From positions 2,867 to 16,775 of the forward strand of contig DKAR01000232.1 of assembly GCA_002450895.1 (NCBI GenBank): a DNA stretch of 13,909 bases. The letters are read 5' to 3'. Source of the stretch: Proteobacteria bacterium UBA6921 (GTDB lineage: Bacteria; Pseudomonadota; Gammaproteobacteria; SG8-11). The notes below the pieces were generated by a model. That model was not told the origin of the DNA and searched no databases. It saw only the letters and a program-made list of their open reading frames with translations. The number at the start of each line of letters is the position of its first letter. Position 1 is the first letter of the stretch. Shown piece after piece: positions 1 through 6,838 of the stretch. Made by a program: the position numbers and the translations under genes.

Positions 1-1
1 C

Positions 2-334
2 GTTGTGGCCGACGAGGTTCGCAATCTCGCGGAGAAATCCGCGCAAGCCACCAGCGAAATCGACCGCGTGACGGTCACGATGACGCGCGGTTCCAACGCG
101 GTCGAAAATTCGATTCGGGAAGGGCTCGAGTCCATTCATTTGATCGAAGAGCGCCTCGAGAATGTGACCATGGTCTTGATCGAAACCCGAAACGACGTCG
201 CCAAAATGGTTGAAGCGACTTCGACGATCATGTCCGCGGCCGGAAACCAGCGCCACGTGGGTGATGCTCTATCTGAACGCGCTTCGCAAATCGCCCGGGC
301 CCTTCACGACTGCCAATCCAAGCTGGGCCTGTAG
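2..334 (+). CDS. Methyl-accepting chemotaxis protein, C-terminal part (5' end outside window)
   Basis: This is the C-terminal 110 residues of a chemoreceptor. The reading frame is open from base 2 and starts inside the conserved cytoplasmic hairpin tip, with VVADEVRNLAEKSAQATSEID, the core that contacts CheA and CheW. It aligns with the same segment of the next gene (base 2 matches base 1228), so the two are tandem paralogs. After about residue 70 the helical heptad pattern fades and the protein stops at SKLGL, roughly 33 residues earlier than the paralog. I looked for continuing receptor sequence in the other two frames after the stop and found none, so a short natural C-terminus is more likely than a recent frameshift. 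There is no C-terminal CheR-docking pentapeptide. The sensory part is outside the window, so the ligand is unknown. Confidence 0.9.
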   Translation, partial: VVADEVRNLAEKSAQATSEIDRVTVTMTRGSNAVENSIREGLESIHLIEERLENVTMVLIETRNDVAKMVEATSTIMSAAGNQRHVGDALSERASQIARALHDCQSKLGL

Positions 335-364
335 CTCTCCAAGAGCGGTTGTCCCCAAGAGATA

Positions 365-394
365 CGTCGTGCCGTTACATCCGTCGGTACGACG
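365..394 (+). other. Imperfect inverted repeat / RNA hairpin between two chemoreceptor genes
   Basis: CGTCGTGCCG at 365-374 can pair with CGGTACGACG at 385-394, giving ten base pairs with one G-U wobble around a ten-base loop. Only three T residues follow, so it is a weak intrinsic terminator at best. It lies after the stop of the first receptor and before the sigma-28-like promoter of the second, a place where a terminator or processing site would make sense. Its role is inferred from position only. Confidence 0.4.
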
Positions 395-405
395 CTTTGA
401 TCGTT

Positions 406-432
406 TCAAGCGAAAGATTTCCCCGTCGATAA
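406..432 (+). promoter_or_regulatory. Candidate sigma-28 (FliA) flagellar promoter for the downstream MCP
   Basis: A -35-like element TCAAGCGA lies at 406-413 and a -10-like element GTCGATAA at 425-432, separated by exactly 11 bases. The known FliA pattern is TAAAGTTT (often TCAAG in pseudomonads), 11 bases, then GCCGATAA. The -10 octamer differs at one position. The element ends 42 bases before the MCP start codon. Chemoreceptor genes are classic FliA targets, so match and context agree. No transcript evidence can be seen here. Confidence 0.6.
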
Positions 433-474
433 CCCTGTGCCAGCCTGGTCCCGAGGCAAAGTCATGGAGGGGTC

Positions 475-1635
475 ATGTCGTTTATAGCCCAACTTCGCGC
501 CGCACTTGCATCAACCGTTGTCGCGCTTTTCTTCTTGCTGATTACCGTTTTGTCGACAAAGTCGGGGGCGTCAAAGCTCCTGCTGCTGGTTTCATTTATT
601 GGAATCGCAGTGGCCGCAGGCTGGATTGCGGTGGTTTCGCGTCAATTAGGTCGGTCGCAGGAAGAAGCCCGATCGCTTGCGGCCCGGCTCCAGCGTGGAG
701 ATCTTGCGGCTCGATTCGCTGTTAATGAGCCCCACGCCGATTCGGAACAGCGGCAATTGTTGAATCGTTTGCTGGATCAGATTCAGGGTGTCATGAATCC
801 GATTGGAGCAACGGCGGAAGGGCTTTCCGCCGAAGTTCGAAACCTGATCGAGCGCGCCGAGCGACTTGCGCAAAACGTCAAGAGCCATGGTGAGCAGACC
901 ACGGCGGTTGCGTCTACCATGGAGCAAATGGCGGCCAGTATTTCATCGGTTGCCCAGTTTGCGGAAGAAGTGCGCGTCCAGGCGGAAAAGAGCCAGGACG
1001 CTGCGGTGCAGGGCAACGTGACGATGTCTGAACTGATTGGCGAGATATCCCTTGTTGAGACCGCGGCCCAGCGCAATGCCGACGCGGTGCGCGAGTTCCT
1101 GACACGAACCGGCGCGATTACCGAAATGACCCAGCAGGTCAAATCGATTGCTGATCAAACCAACTTGTTGGCACTAAATGCGGCCATTGAAGCGGCACGT
1201 GCCGGAGAGCAGGGGCGTGGTTTTGCTGTTGTTGCCGATGAAGTTCGCAACCTTGCCGTGAAGTCCGCGCAGTCGACGAACGAAATTGACCGCGTGACCA
1301 GTGATCTGAGTCGCCATTCCGGAGTGGTCGAACAGTCGATTACCGATGGCTTGAATTCACTGAAGACCATCGAGGCAACATTGGAAAACCTTTCCGTTGT
1401 ACTTCATGAGTCCCGCAACTTTGTTTCCAGGGCGACCGAAGGGATGAACCAGATTTCAGTGTCAGTCCAGGAACAGACGCACGCCAGCGATGATCTTGCG
1501 CGAAACATGGACATCATCGCCTGTGTGATCGACCAAAACTCCAAGGAAACGGTCGAAGTCGTGGAGGCCGCGAGAAACATCGGAAACCTGGCCGAAGAAC
1601 TGGCCCGAAAAGTCAGGGAAACGCGTGTGGTATAG
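475..1635 (+). CDS. Methyl-accepting chemotaxis protein with no periplasmic sensor domain
   Basis: A 386-residue chemoreceptor. The ATG at 475 follows a strong GGAGGGG ribosome site at 466-472, placed rather close. Residues about 8-27 and 34-55 are membrane helices joined by only about six residues (STKSGA), so the usual periplasmic ligand-binding domain is missing. A degenerate HAMP-like segment follows at about 56-105. The signalling domain runs to the end, with the hairpin tip at about 223-262: IADQTNLLALNAAIEAARAG, then GRGFAVVADEVRNLA. This is the site that controls CheA through CheW. There is no CheR/CheB-binding tail. With so small an outer loop it probably senses the membrane, the cytoplasm or a partner protein, or works in mixed arrays with the upstream paralog (inference). 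A sigma-28-like promoter precedes it. Confidence 0.93.
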   Translation: MSFIAQLRAALASTVVALFFLLITVLSTKSGASKLLLLVSFIGIAVAAGWIAVVSRQLGRSQEEARSLAARLQRGDLAARFAVNEPHADSEQRQLLNRLLDQIQGVMNPIGATAEGLSAEVRNLIERAERLAQNVKSHGEQTTAVASTMEQMAASISSVAQFAEEVRVQAEKSQDAAVQGNVTMSELIGEISLVETAAQRNADAVREFLTRTGAITEMTQQVKSIADQTNLLALNAAIEAARAGEQGRGFAVVADEVRNLAVKSAQSTNEIDRVTSDLSRHSGVVEQSITDGLNSLKTIEATLENLSVVLHESRNFVSRATEGMNQISVSVQEQTHASDDLARNMDIIACVIDQNSKETVEVVEAARNIGNLAEELARKVRETRVV

Positions 1636-1637
1636 CA

Positions 1638-1661
1638 AAACCCGCCAGCGACGGCGGGTTT
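1638..1661. terminator. Bidirectional hairpin terminator between MCP and Sel1-repeat gene
   Basis: AAACCCGCC at 1638-1646 pairs perfectly with GGCGGGTTT at 1653-1661 around a six-base loop. The hairpin sits just after the MCP stop (1635) and before the end of the convergent gene (1674). The T run is three on the + strand and four on the - strand, so it probably acts in both directions, better for - strand transcripts. Confidence 0.7.
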
Positions 1662-1673
1662 ACCGGTCAAGGA

Positions 1674-2243
1674 TCACGAAACGTGATTGCTGGCTTCGAT
1701 TTCTCGAGGTTTGGCAGGCGTCTTCTTAAGATCTTCGAGGCGCTTCTGGGCGCGATCCATTTCTACGCGAAGTGTGTCCAGCATTTCTTCCTTAAACACA
1801 TTTTCGTCCTGGCGTTTTTTGCGGTTCGCAACCAGGCGGTAATCCGCCTGTGCGTCTTCGCTGCCCTGATCGGCCGCCAGACGCAGCCATTTCAGCGCTT
1901 CATCCCGGTTGTGCGAGACGCCTTTGCCCATTTCATACATCCAGCCGAGAAAGTTCTGCGCGCGCGCATAACCCTGTTCAGCGGCCTTGCGGTACCACTT
2001 CACGGCACCTTCCGCGTCAGGAGAAACGGCAATACCAAATTCGTACATGTAGGCTAAATTGAATTGAGCGCGCGCGTGCCCGTCGTTGGCCAGCCCGGTC
2101 CAGATTGCCAGCGCATCGTCATAGCGTCCGGTGGTGTAGGCCACCATTCCATCGTCATAGGCATCTGCGTAGGCGGTAGTAATGAAGGGGGTCGCCAGAA
2201 AGAGCGCCAACACCAATTTTCGTACAGTTCGCAAGGCGTACAT
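1674..2243 (-). CDS. Secreted Sel1-like repeat protein
   Basis: A 189-residue exported protein. The start at 2243 is chosen because AGAGGAG at 2251-2257 lies seven bases upstream and the protein then opens with a clean signal peptide: basic MYALRTVRK, a hydrophobic core, and a likely cleavage site AYA|DA after residue 26. An in-frame start at 2345 would add 34 polar residues, hide the signal peptide and run into pgl. Residues about 54-89 and 91-126 are two Sel1-type TPR-like repeats (GHARAQFNLAYMYEFG and GYARAQNFLGWMYEMG), preceded by a weaker helical pair. Residues 140-175 are charged and probably coiled coil. Sel1 repeats bind other proteins, and similar small periplasmic proteins are common, but no partner or pathway can be named. 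It is convergent with the MCP and divergent from pgl. Confidence 0.85.
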   Translation of the reverse strand: MYALRTVRKLVLALFLATPFITTAYADAYDDGMVAYTTGRYDDALAIWTGLANDGHARAQFNLAYMYEFGIAVSPDAEGAVKWYRKAAEQGYARAQNFLGWMYEMGKGVSHNRDEALKWLRLAADQGSEDAQADYRLVANRKKRQDENVFKEEMLDTLRVEMDRAQKRLEDLKKTPAKPREIEASNHVS

Positions 2244-2284
2244 CGGCGGACTCCTCTTTAATGTGCAACTGCGCCGCTTTGTTC

Positions 2285-2290
2285 TATAGT
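2285..2290. promoter_or_regulatory. Possible -10 element (TATAGT / TATAGA) in the Sel1-pgl divergent gap
   Basis: The 92-base gap between the divergent starts at 2243 and 2336 holds TCTATAGT, which reads as TATAGT on the + strand and, shifted by two bases, TATAGA on the - strand. It is the best -10-like sequence in the gap for either gene. No good -35 element lies at the usual spacing on either strand, so this is a weak call. Confidence 0.25.
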
Positions 2291-2335
2291 CGGCTGAAAA
2301 ATCGCAAACGTTAGAGTGATAAAAGGAATAACGAC

Positions 2336-3178
2336 ATGGGGACATTCGAGCAGGGAAAAATCTCGCCGATACAAGGAAAACGGCGAAAGACGAAGGAAAA
2401 CGCTCCTGTGAGCGCGGTCACAAATTCAGTTCCGGTTCGCATTCTGCGTAACGCGCGCGTGTATGCCGACGCCGCGTCGCTGGCCGATGGTGTGGCACGC
2501 GAGTGGATGAAGCTTGCGCAAGAATCCATCGCAATCCGCGGCGCATTTCATGTCACCCTGTCCGGCGGAACGACGCCCCGAATTCTGTACGAGCGACTGG
2601 CCCAGCCCGACTACGCCATGCGTCCGGAATGGAGCCGGACGTTTATATATTTTGGCGACGAGCGCGCGGTGCCGCCGGATCATGAGCAAAGCAATTACCG
2701 CATGGCCAAGACGGCCCTGTTGGACAAGGTTCCGATTCCTCCGGCACAGGTTTTCAGGATTGAGGCGGAGCAGCAGGATCTTATGAAGGCCGCGTTAGCG
2801 TATTCGCGCAAACTGGCCATGACACTTCCGCAGGCCCCCAATGGAATGCCGCAGTTCGACCTGGTTTTGCTCGGCATGGGTGAAGACGGTCACGTGGCGT
2901 CCATCTTTCCCGGAACGCCGGCACTCGCCGAAGCGCGCAAGTTGGCAATGCCCGTATTTGCGGAGCACCTCAACAACTGGCGGATTACGCTGACGTTTCC
3001 GTTGATTAACCACGCACGCCGCGTGATGATGCTGGTGACTGGTGCGGGCAAGGCTGACCTTCTCGGGCGGATTTTTCATGACAAAGCCGGCCCGAGCCCG
3101 TTACCCGTCCAGCGCGTCGCTCCGGTCAGTCGTCGTCTGGACTGGCGACTGGATGCAGCTGCAGCAGCCGAACTTTAA
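2336..3178 (+). CDS. pgl: 6-phosphogluconolactonase
   Basis: This enzyme hydrolyses 6-phosphogluconolactone to 6-phosphogluconate, the step between Zwf and Gnd in the cytoplasm. The 280-residue frame shows the family motifs: the phosphate-binding LSGGTTP at 75-81, FGDERAVPPDHEQSN at 106-120, and LVLLGMGEDGHVASIFPG at about 176-193 (usually GHTAS). The ATG at 2336 has AAGGAA eight bases upstream. The first 24 residues are basic and unlike the family, which is usually 230-250 residues long. A GTG at 2408, ten bases after another AAGGAA, would give a 256-residue protein of normal size, so the start is uncertain. glk follows after 32 bases, so the two are probably cotranscribed. Confidence 0.93.
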   Translation: MGTFEQGKISPIQGKRRKTKENAPVSAVTNSVPVRILRNARVYADAASLADGVAREWMKLAQESIAIRGAFHVTLSGGTTPRILYERLAQPDYAMRPEWSRTFIYFGDERAVPPDHEQSNYRMAKTALLDKVPIPPAQVFRIEAEQQDLMKAALAYSRKLAMTLPQAPNGMPQFDLVLLGMGEDGHVASIFPGTPALAEARKLAMPVFAEHLNNWRITLTFPLINHARRVMMLVTGAGKADLLGRIFHDKAGPSPLPVQRVAPVSRRLDWRLDAAAAAEL

Positions 3179-3210
3179 CCTTCCCAATTCACTAACTCGG
3201 ATCCCTACGT

Positions 3211-4212
3211 ATGCGTGTCCTTGCGGGCGACATCGGCGGAACAAAAACAATTCTGCAGATCGCGGATATCTTCCCGAACACATTTCGGGTTGTTCATGAG
3301 CAAACCTACGAGAGCCGGCAGTACCCGGAATTCCTTCCGCTCGTCAAAGAATTTCTGAAAGGCGCAACCTCGCGCATCGATCTGATCCTTGCCAGTGCCT
3401 GTTTTGGCATTGCCGGTCCGGTCACCGGTCGGGAGGCACGCACCACCAATCTGCCGTGGCATATTGATGCGGATGTCTGCGTGCGCGAACTGAAGATTTC
3501 CAATGTGGCGCTCATCAACGATTTTCAGGCCATCGGTTATGGCATCGACGGCCTGACCGACGAAGACATCGTTGAGCTGCAACAGGGCAAGGAGCAAAAG
3601 GGTGGAACGCGCGCCGTCATCGGTGCCGGCACCGGACTGGGTGAAGGCATTCTCGTGTCGCGCGGCGATCGCTATGAGATTCTCGCCTCGGAGGGCGGCC
3701 ACGTCGATTTCGGCCCCACCGACGAGCTGCAAATGGAAATGCTGAAATTCCTGCGCTCACGCTTTAATCGCGTCACCTATGAGCGCGTCGTTTCCGGTCC
3801 TGGCCTGGAAAACATTTTCGCGTTCTTGTGCGACCATGACCCACGCAATGTTTCTGCCGAACTAAAAGCGTTGGTCGCCTCCGGCGACGGTGCGGCGCAC
3901 ATCAGTAAATTTGCCTCCGAAAAAAATGACCCACTGGCACGCAAGGCGCTCGAACTATTCTGTTCAATTTACGGCGCGCAGGCGGGCAATCTCGCGCTCA
4001 CGTGTCTTGCCACCGGTGGCGTATATGTCGCTGGCGGAATCGCGCCCAAGATTCTTTCATTCCTGAAGGACGGAACCTTTATGCGCGCGTTCCGCGACAA
4101 GGGGCGCATGTCGCCCTTGATGGATGCAATGCCGGTGCGTGTTGTGACCAATCCAAAAGTGGGACTGATCGGTGCGGCACTGATGGCCGAGAGGATGGTC
4201 GGCAAGAAATAG
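3211..4212 (+). CDS. glk: Glucokinase (proteobacterial Glk type)
   Basis: ATP-dependent phosphorylation of glucose to glucose-6-phosphate, the substrate of the neighbouring Zwf. The 333 residues match the Glk family in length and order: phosphate-binding loop LAGDIGGTKT at 4-13, NLPW at 80-83, LINDFQAIGYG at 101-111 with the likely catalytic base Asp104, GAGTGLGEG at 138-146, sugar-binding EGGHVDFGP at 161-169, YERVVSGPGL at 190-199 and GGVYVAGGIAPK at 269-280. This is the Glk (Pfam glucokinase) type rather than the ROK type: the ROK zinc motif is absent. The ATG at 3211 gives the expected N-terminus, but its ribosome site is weak (only CGGA about 13 bases upstream), which fits coupling to pgl. 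A strong terminator follows. Confidence 0.95.
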   Translation: MRVLAGDIGGTKTILQIADIFPNTFRVVHEQTYESRQYPEFLPLVKEFLKGATSRIDLILASACFGIAGPVTGREARTTNLPWHIDADVCVRELKISNVALINDFQAIGYGIDGLTDEDIVELQQGKEQKGGTRAVIGAGTGLGEGILVSRGDRYEILASEGGHVDFGPTDELQMEMLKFLRSRFNRVTYERVVSGPGLENIFAFLCDHDPRNVSAELKALVASGDGAAHISKFASEKNDPLARKALELFCSIYGAQAGNLALTCLATGGVYVAGGIAPKILSFLKDGTFMRAFRDKGRMSPLMDAMPVRVVTNPKVGLIGAALMAERMVGKK

Positions 4213-4238
4213 CCGTTCGGAATTTTTCGCGTATCAAG

Positions 4239-4270
4239 AAAATCGCGACCCGTAGGTCGCGATTTTTTTT
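4239..4270. terminator. Strong intrinsic terminator between glk and zwf
   Basis: A 12-base-pair stem (AAAATCGCGACC at 4239-4250 with GGTCGCGATTTT at 4255-4266) around the loop CGTA is followed by T to 4270, eight T in a row on the + strand. On the - strand the stem ends in four T. It therefore ends pgl-glk strongly and may also end gnd-zwf, whose last codon is at 4293. Confidence 0.9.
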
Positions 4271-4292
4271 GCCCCGTACTTCGGTGTCTCGA

Positions 4293-5777
4293 TTATTCCT
4301 CGTCCGGTTCCAGCGAATGTCGCCAGAACTGGCTGTCGGTTTCAAACAGCCGTTGCGTTTCGCGCGGACCCCACGTTCCAGCCGGGTAGGTATGGATGAA
4401 ATCGCGCTCCATCGCCCAGACCCGCAGGATCGGATCGACCACACGCCACGCCCATTCGACTTCGTCATAGCGCAGGAACAGGCTGTGGTCACCGCTGATG
4501 ACGTCGAGCAGCAGGCCTTCGTACGCGTCATACGATTGCTCGCCTTCCTCGCGGAAGCTTGCATCCAGGCTCGATGTGCGGGTGCGCATTTCCATGCCGG
4601 GTTCCTTGACCTGAATTTCCATGCGCACGCACTCAGTCGGCTGAATTCCCAGCAGCAGCCAGTCCGGTTTCAGCTTGTCGACCTGCGTATTGCGGAACAG
4701 GTGCTGGGGCGGATGCTTGAAGCGGATCGCCACCATCGATTTGCCTTCGGCCATGCGCTTGCCGGTGCGCAGGTAAAACGGCACGCCGCGCCAGCGCCAG
4801 TTGTCGATGTACACCTTGAGCGCTGCGTAGGTTTCGGTAACGCTGTTTTTCGGCACCCGATCTTCGTCCAGGTAGCTCTTGACCTTCTTGCCGCCGACCA
4901 CGCCGCTTGCGTACTGCGCGCGAAACGCCTGTGCGTGCACGGCGCTTTGCGGAATCGGACGAATCGACTTCAACACTTTTACTTTTTCGTCGCGCAGTGA
5001 TTCGGCGTCCATCGAAGCGGGCGGCTCCATGGCCACCAGCGTCAACACCTGTAGCAGGTGGCTCTGAATCATGTCGCGCAGCGCGCCCGCGCCGTCGAAA
5101 TATTCGGCGCGGCTCTCGATGCCTTGCACTTCGGAGTGCGTGATCTGGATGTGGTCGATGTAGTTTCGATTCCACAAAGGCTCAAGCATCACGTTCGCGA
5201 AGCGAAACACCAATACGTTCTGCACAGTGCCTTTGCCGAGGTAATGGTCGATTCGGTATATCTGGTCTTCGCGCAGATATTTCTGGAACTGCTTCTGCAG
5301 CATGCGCGCGCTTTCCAGGTCATAACCGAACGGTTTCTCGACGACGAAGCGCTTCCAGCCGTGATCTTCGTTGGCGAGACCGACGTCGGCCAGGTGGCGG
5401 ACCACCGTGCTGTATTCCGCCGGCGCGATCGCCATGTAGAAGATGACGTTCTTCGGGAATTGCTCGTTGTTCTCAATCAGGTCGTTCAAATAGGTAAACG
5501 ACTGCGTCGACTCAAGATCGCCGCGAAAGAAATGCAGCCGCGCGCGCAACCGGTCGAACACCGACTGATCAAAGCCGGACCGAACCTGCGGGACCAAAAG
5601 TTCAGCGACGGCATCACGCCACTGATCGTCATTCCATTCGCGACGGCCGAAGCCAATCACTTTCATTCCATCCGGCAAGCGGCCCGACGCTTCGAGGTGA
5701 TACAGGGCGGGAAGGAGCTTGCGCTTGGCAAGATTTCCGGTCGCGCCAAAAATCACATAGGTACAGGGGTCGAGCAT
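4293..5777 (-). CDS. zwf: Glucose-6-phosphate dehydrogenase
   Basis: Oxidises glucose-6-phosphate to 6-phosphogluconolactone with NAD(P)+, the first step of the oxidative pentose phosphate and Entner-Doudoroff routes. Its 494 residues are the normal length. Visible motifs are the nucleotide loop GATGNLAKRKLLPAL at 11-25, EKPFG at 147-151, the active-site segment RIDHYLGKG at 175-183, the likely catalytic His240 in MIQSHLLQ, and RTGKR at 337-341. Two positions differ from the usual sequence: GATGN where GASGD/GATGD is common, and DHYLGKG where the family signature has E, Q or K after DHYLGK. All the catalytic residues I can place are kept, so it should be active. It follows gnd by two bases, and its ribosome site (GGAAAA) lies within the end of gnd, so it is the second gene of a gnd-zwf operon. 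Confidence 0.96.
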   Translation of the reverse strand: MLDPCTYVIFGATGNLAKRKLLPALYHLEASGRLPDGMKVIGFGRREWNDDQWRDAVAELLVPQVRSGFDQSVFDRLRARLHFFRGDLESTQSFTYLNDLIENNEQFPKNVIFYMAIAPAEYSTVVRHLADVGLANEDHGWKRFVVEKPFGYDLESARMLQKQFQKYLREDQIYRIDHYLGKGTVQNVLVFRFANVMLEPLWNRNYIDHIQITHSEVQGIESRAEYFDGAGALRDMIQSHLLQVLTLVAMEPPASMDAESLRDEKVKVLKSIRPIPQSAVHAQAFRAQYASGVVGGKKVKSYLDEDRVPKNSVTETYAALKVYIDNWRWRGVPFYLRTGKRMAEGKSMVAIRFKHPPQHLFRNTQVDKLKPDWLLLGIQPTECVRMEIQVKEPGMEMRTRTSSLDASFREEGEQSYDAYEGLLLDVISGDHSLFLRYDEVEWAWRVVDPILRVWAMERDFIHTYPAGTWGPRETQRLFETDSQFWRHSLEPDEE

Positions 5778-5779
5778 GT

Positions 5780-6694
5780 TTATTTTCCAGTCGACTTCAT
5801 TGCGTGGCCGCCGAACGCGTTACGCATCAGCGAAAGAAGTTTGTGGCCGTAATCCGCCTTGCCTTGGCTGGCGAAGCGCATGTAGAGGGAGCTCGCAATC
5901 ACCGGCGCGGCGATGCCCTGGTCGATCGACTCAATCGCGGTCCAGCGGCCTTCGCCGGAATCCGGAACCATCGGGGCCAGATTGTCGAGCGTCTGGTCGG
6001 ATTTCAACGCTTCGGCGCTGAGATCCAGCAGCCAGCTTCGCACGACTGAACTATGTCTCCACAGTTCGGAGATCTGTGCCAGATCGAGATTCATCTCCTT
6101 CTTGCCCTTCATCAGGGCGAAGCCTTCGGCGAAGGCCTGCATCATTCCGTATTCGATGCCGTTGTGAATCATCTTCGTGAAATGACCTGCGCCGATGGGT
6201 CCCACGTGCGCCCAGCCGTGATCCGCGGACGGTGCCAGTGCTTTCAGCGCCGGCGTAATGATTTCGATCGTGTCCTTGTCGCCGCCCGCCATCAGGCAGT
6301 AGCCATTGGCCAGGCCCCAGATGCCGCCGGAGGTGCCGACATCGGTGAAGCGAATGCCGTGCTTCGCGAGCTTTTCGCCGCGACGTTGCGAGTCGTGATA
6401 ATTGCTGTTGCCGCCGTCGATAATTACATCGCCCTTCGAAAGCGATGGAATCAGCTGGTCGATCATCGCTTCGGTGGCGTCACCGGCGGGCAACATCAGC
6501 CAGATCACGCGCGGGCTGCTTAATTTTTTTACTGCATCTTCGGGACTGCTGGCAGGGATCAGACCATCTTCTTTCGCGATTTTCTGCACGACGTCGCTGG
6601 ATCGGTTGTATCCGATAACGTCAATTCCTGCCCGGCGCAACCGCCGCGCCATGTTGCCACCCATTTTTCCGAGGCCGAAGATTGCAAGTTTCAT
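5780..6694 (-). CDS. gnd: 6-phosphogluconate dehydrogenase, short decarboxylating type (YqeC-like)
   Basis: Oxidative decarboxylation of 6-phosphogluconate to ribulose-5-phosphate. The start at 6694 is preferred over one seven codons earlier because AAAGGA sits eight bases upstream and the protein then begins directly with the Rossmann strand MKLAIFGLGKMGGNM. Other motifs are YNRS at 29-32 ending the second strand (the coenzyme-choosing region), IIDGGNSNYHDS at 91-102, GTSGG at 120-124 and the catalytic KMIHNGIEYGMMQ at 174-186 with Lys174 and Asn178. At 304 residues it is the short form, not the about 470-residue enteric Gnd; short forms are often NAD-preferring, but I cannot decide the coenzyme here. 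It is the first gene of gnd-zwf, with a 144-base gap upstream. Confidence 0.94.
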   Translation of the reverse strand: MKLAIFGLGKMGGNMARRLRRAGIDVIGYNRSSDVVQKIAKEDGLIPASSPEDAVKKLSSPRVIWLMLPAGDATEAMIDQLIPSLSKGDVIIDGGNSNYHDSQRRGEKLAKHGIRFTDVGTSGGIWGLANGYCLMAGGDKDTIEIITPALKALAPSADHGWAHVGPIGAGHFTKMIHNGIEYGMMQAFAEGFALMKGKKEMNLDLAQISELWRHSSVVRSWLLDLSAEALKSDQTLDNLAPMVPDSGEGRWTAIESIDQGIAAPVIASSLYMRFASQGKADYGHKLLSLMRNAFGGHAMKSTGK

Positions 6695-6797
6695 ATTTTT
6701 TGTCCTTTGCGCCAAAGCGCGAGATCAGAGCGCGTGTTCCAACGTGCTGAAGGTTACCTGCAAAAGATTAGATTAAAAATCGGGATCTGACGTTCCT

Positions 6798-6811
6798 AAT
6801 TATCGGTAATT
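6798..6811. promoter_or_regulatory. Small AT-rich inverted repeat upstream of gnd
   Basis: AATTA at 6798-6802 and TAATT at 6807-6811 form an inverted repeat with a four-base centre (TCGG), 104 bases upstream of the gnd start. The rest of this 144-base gap contains AT-rich TAATCT repeats (read on the - strand, about 6766-6776) that could be a -10 element for gnd. The repeat resembles an operator, but it does not match the HexR consensus known for zwf genes, and so short an AT-rich repeat may be chance. Confidence 0.25.
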
Positions 6812-6838
6812 CTGCCCTTGTGTTAAGTGTCGTCCGGG

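Noticed and set aside
335..474. A frameshift that would extend the first chemoreceptor past its stop at 334
   Set aside because: Neither of the other two frames after the stop resembles a receptor C-terminus, so the short end is accepted.
2244..2345. An upstream start (2345) for the Sel1-repeat gene
   Set aside because: It would bury a clean signal peptide, overlap pgl and lack the good ribosome site found at 2251-2257.
4002..5000. A long + strand open frame across the end of glk and the zwf region
   Set aside because: It is antisense to zwf and out of frame with glk, shows no family pattern and has a biased composition. Zwf on the other strand explains the open frame.
5058..5852. A 264-codon + strand open frame opposite zwf
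   Set aside because: Shadow of the zwf codon bias; no recognisable domains and no ribosome site.
6798..6811. A HexR operator upstream of gnd
   Set aside because: The known HexR site has TGTAATT/AATTACA arms close together; here the TGT/ACA ends are missing and the centre is GC-containing.
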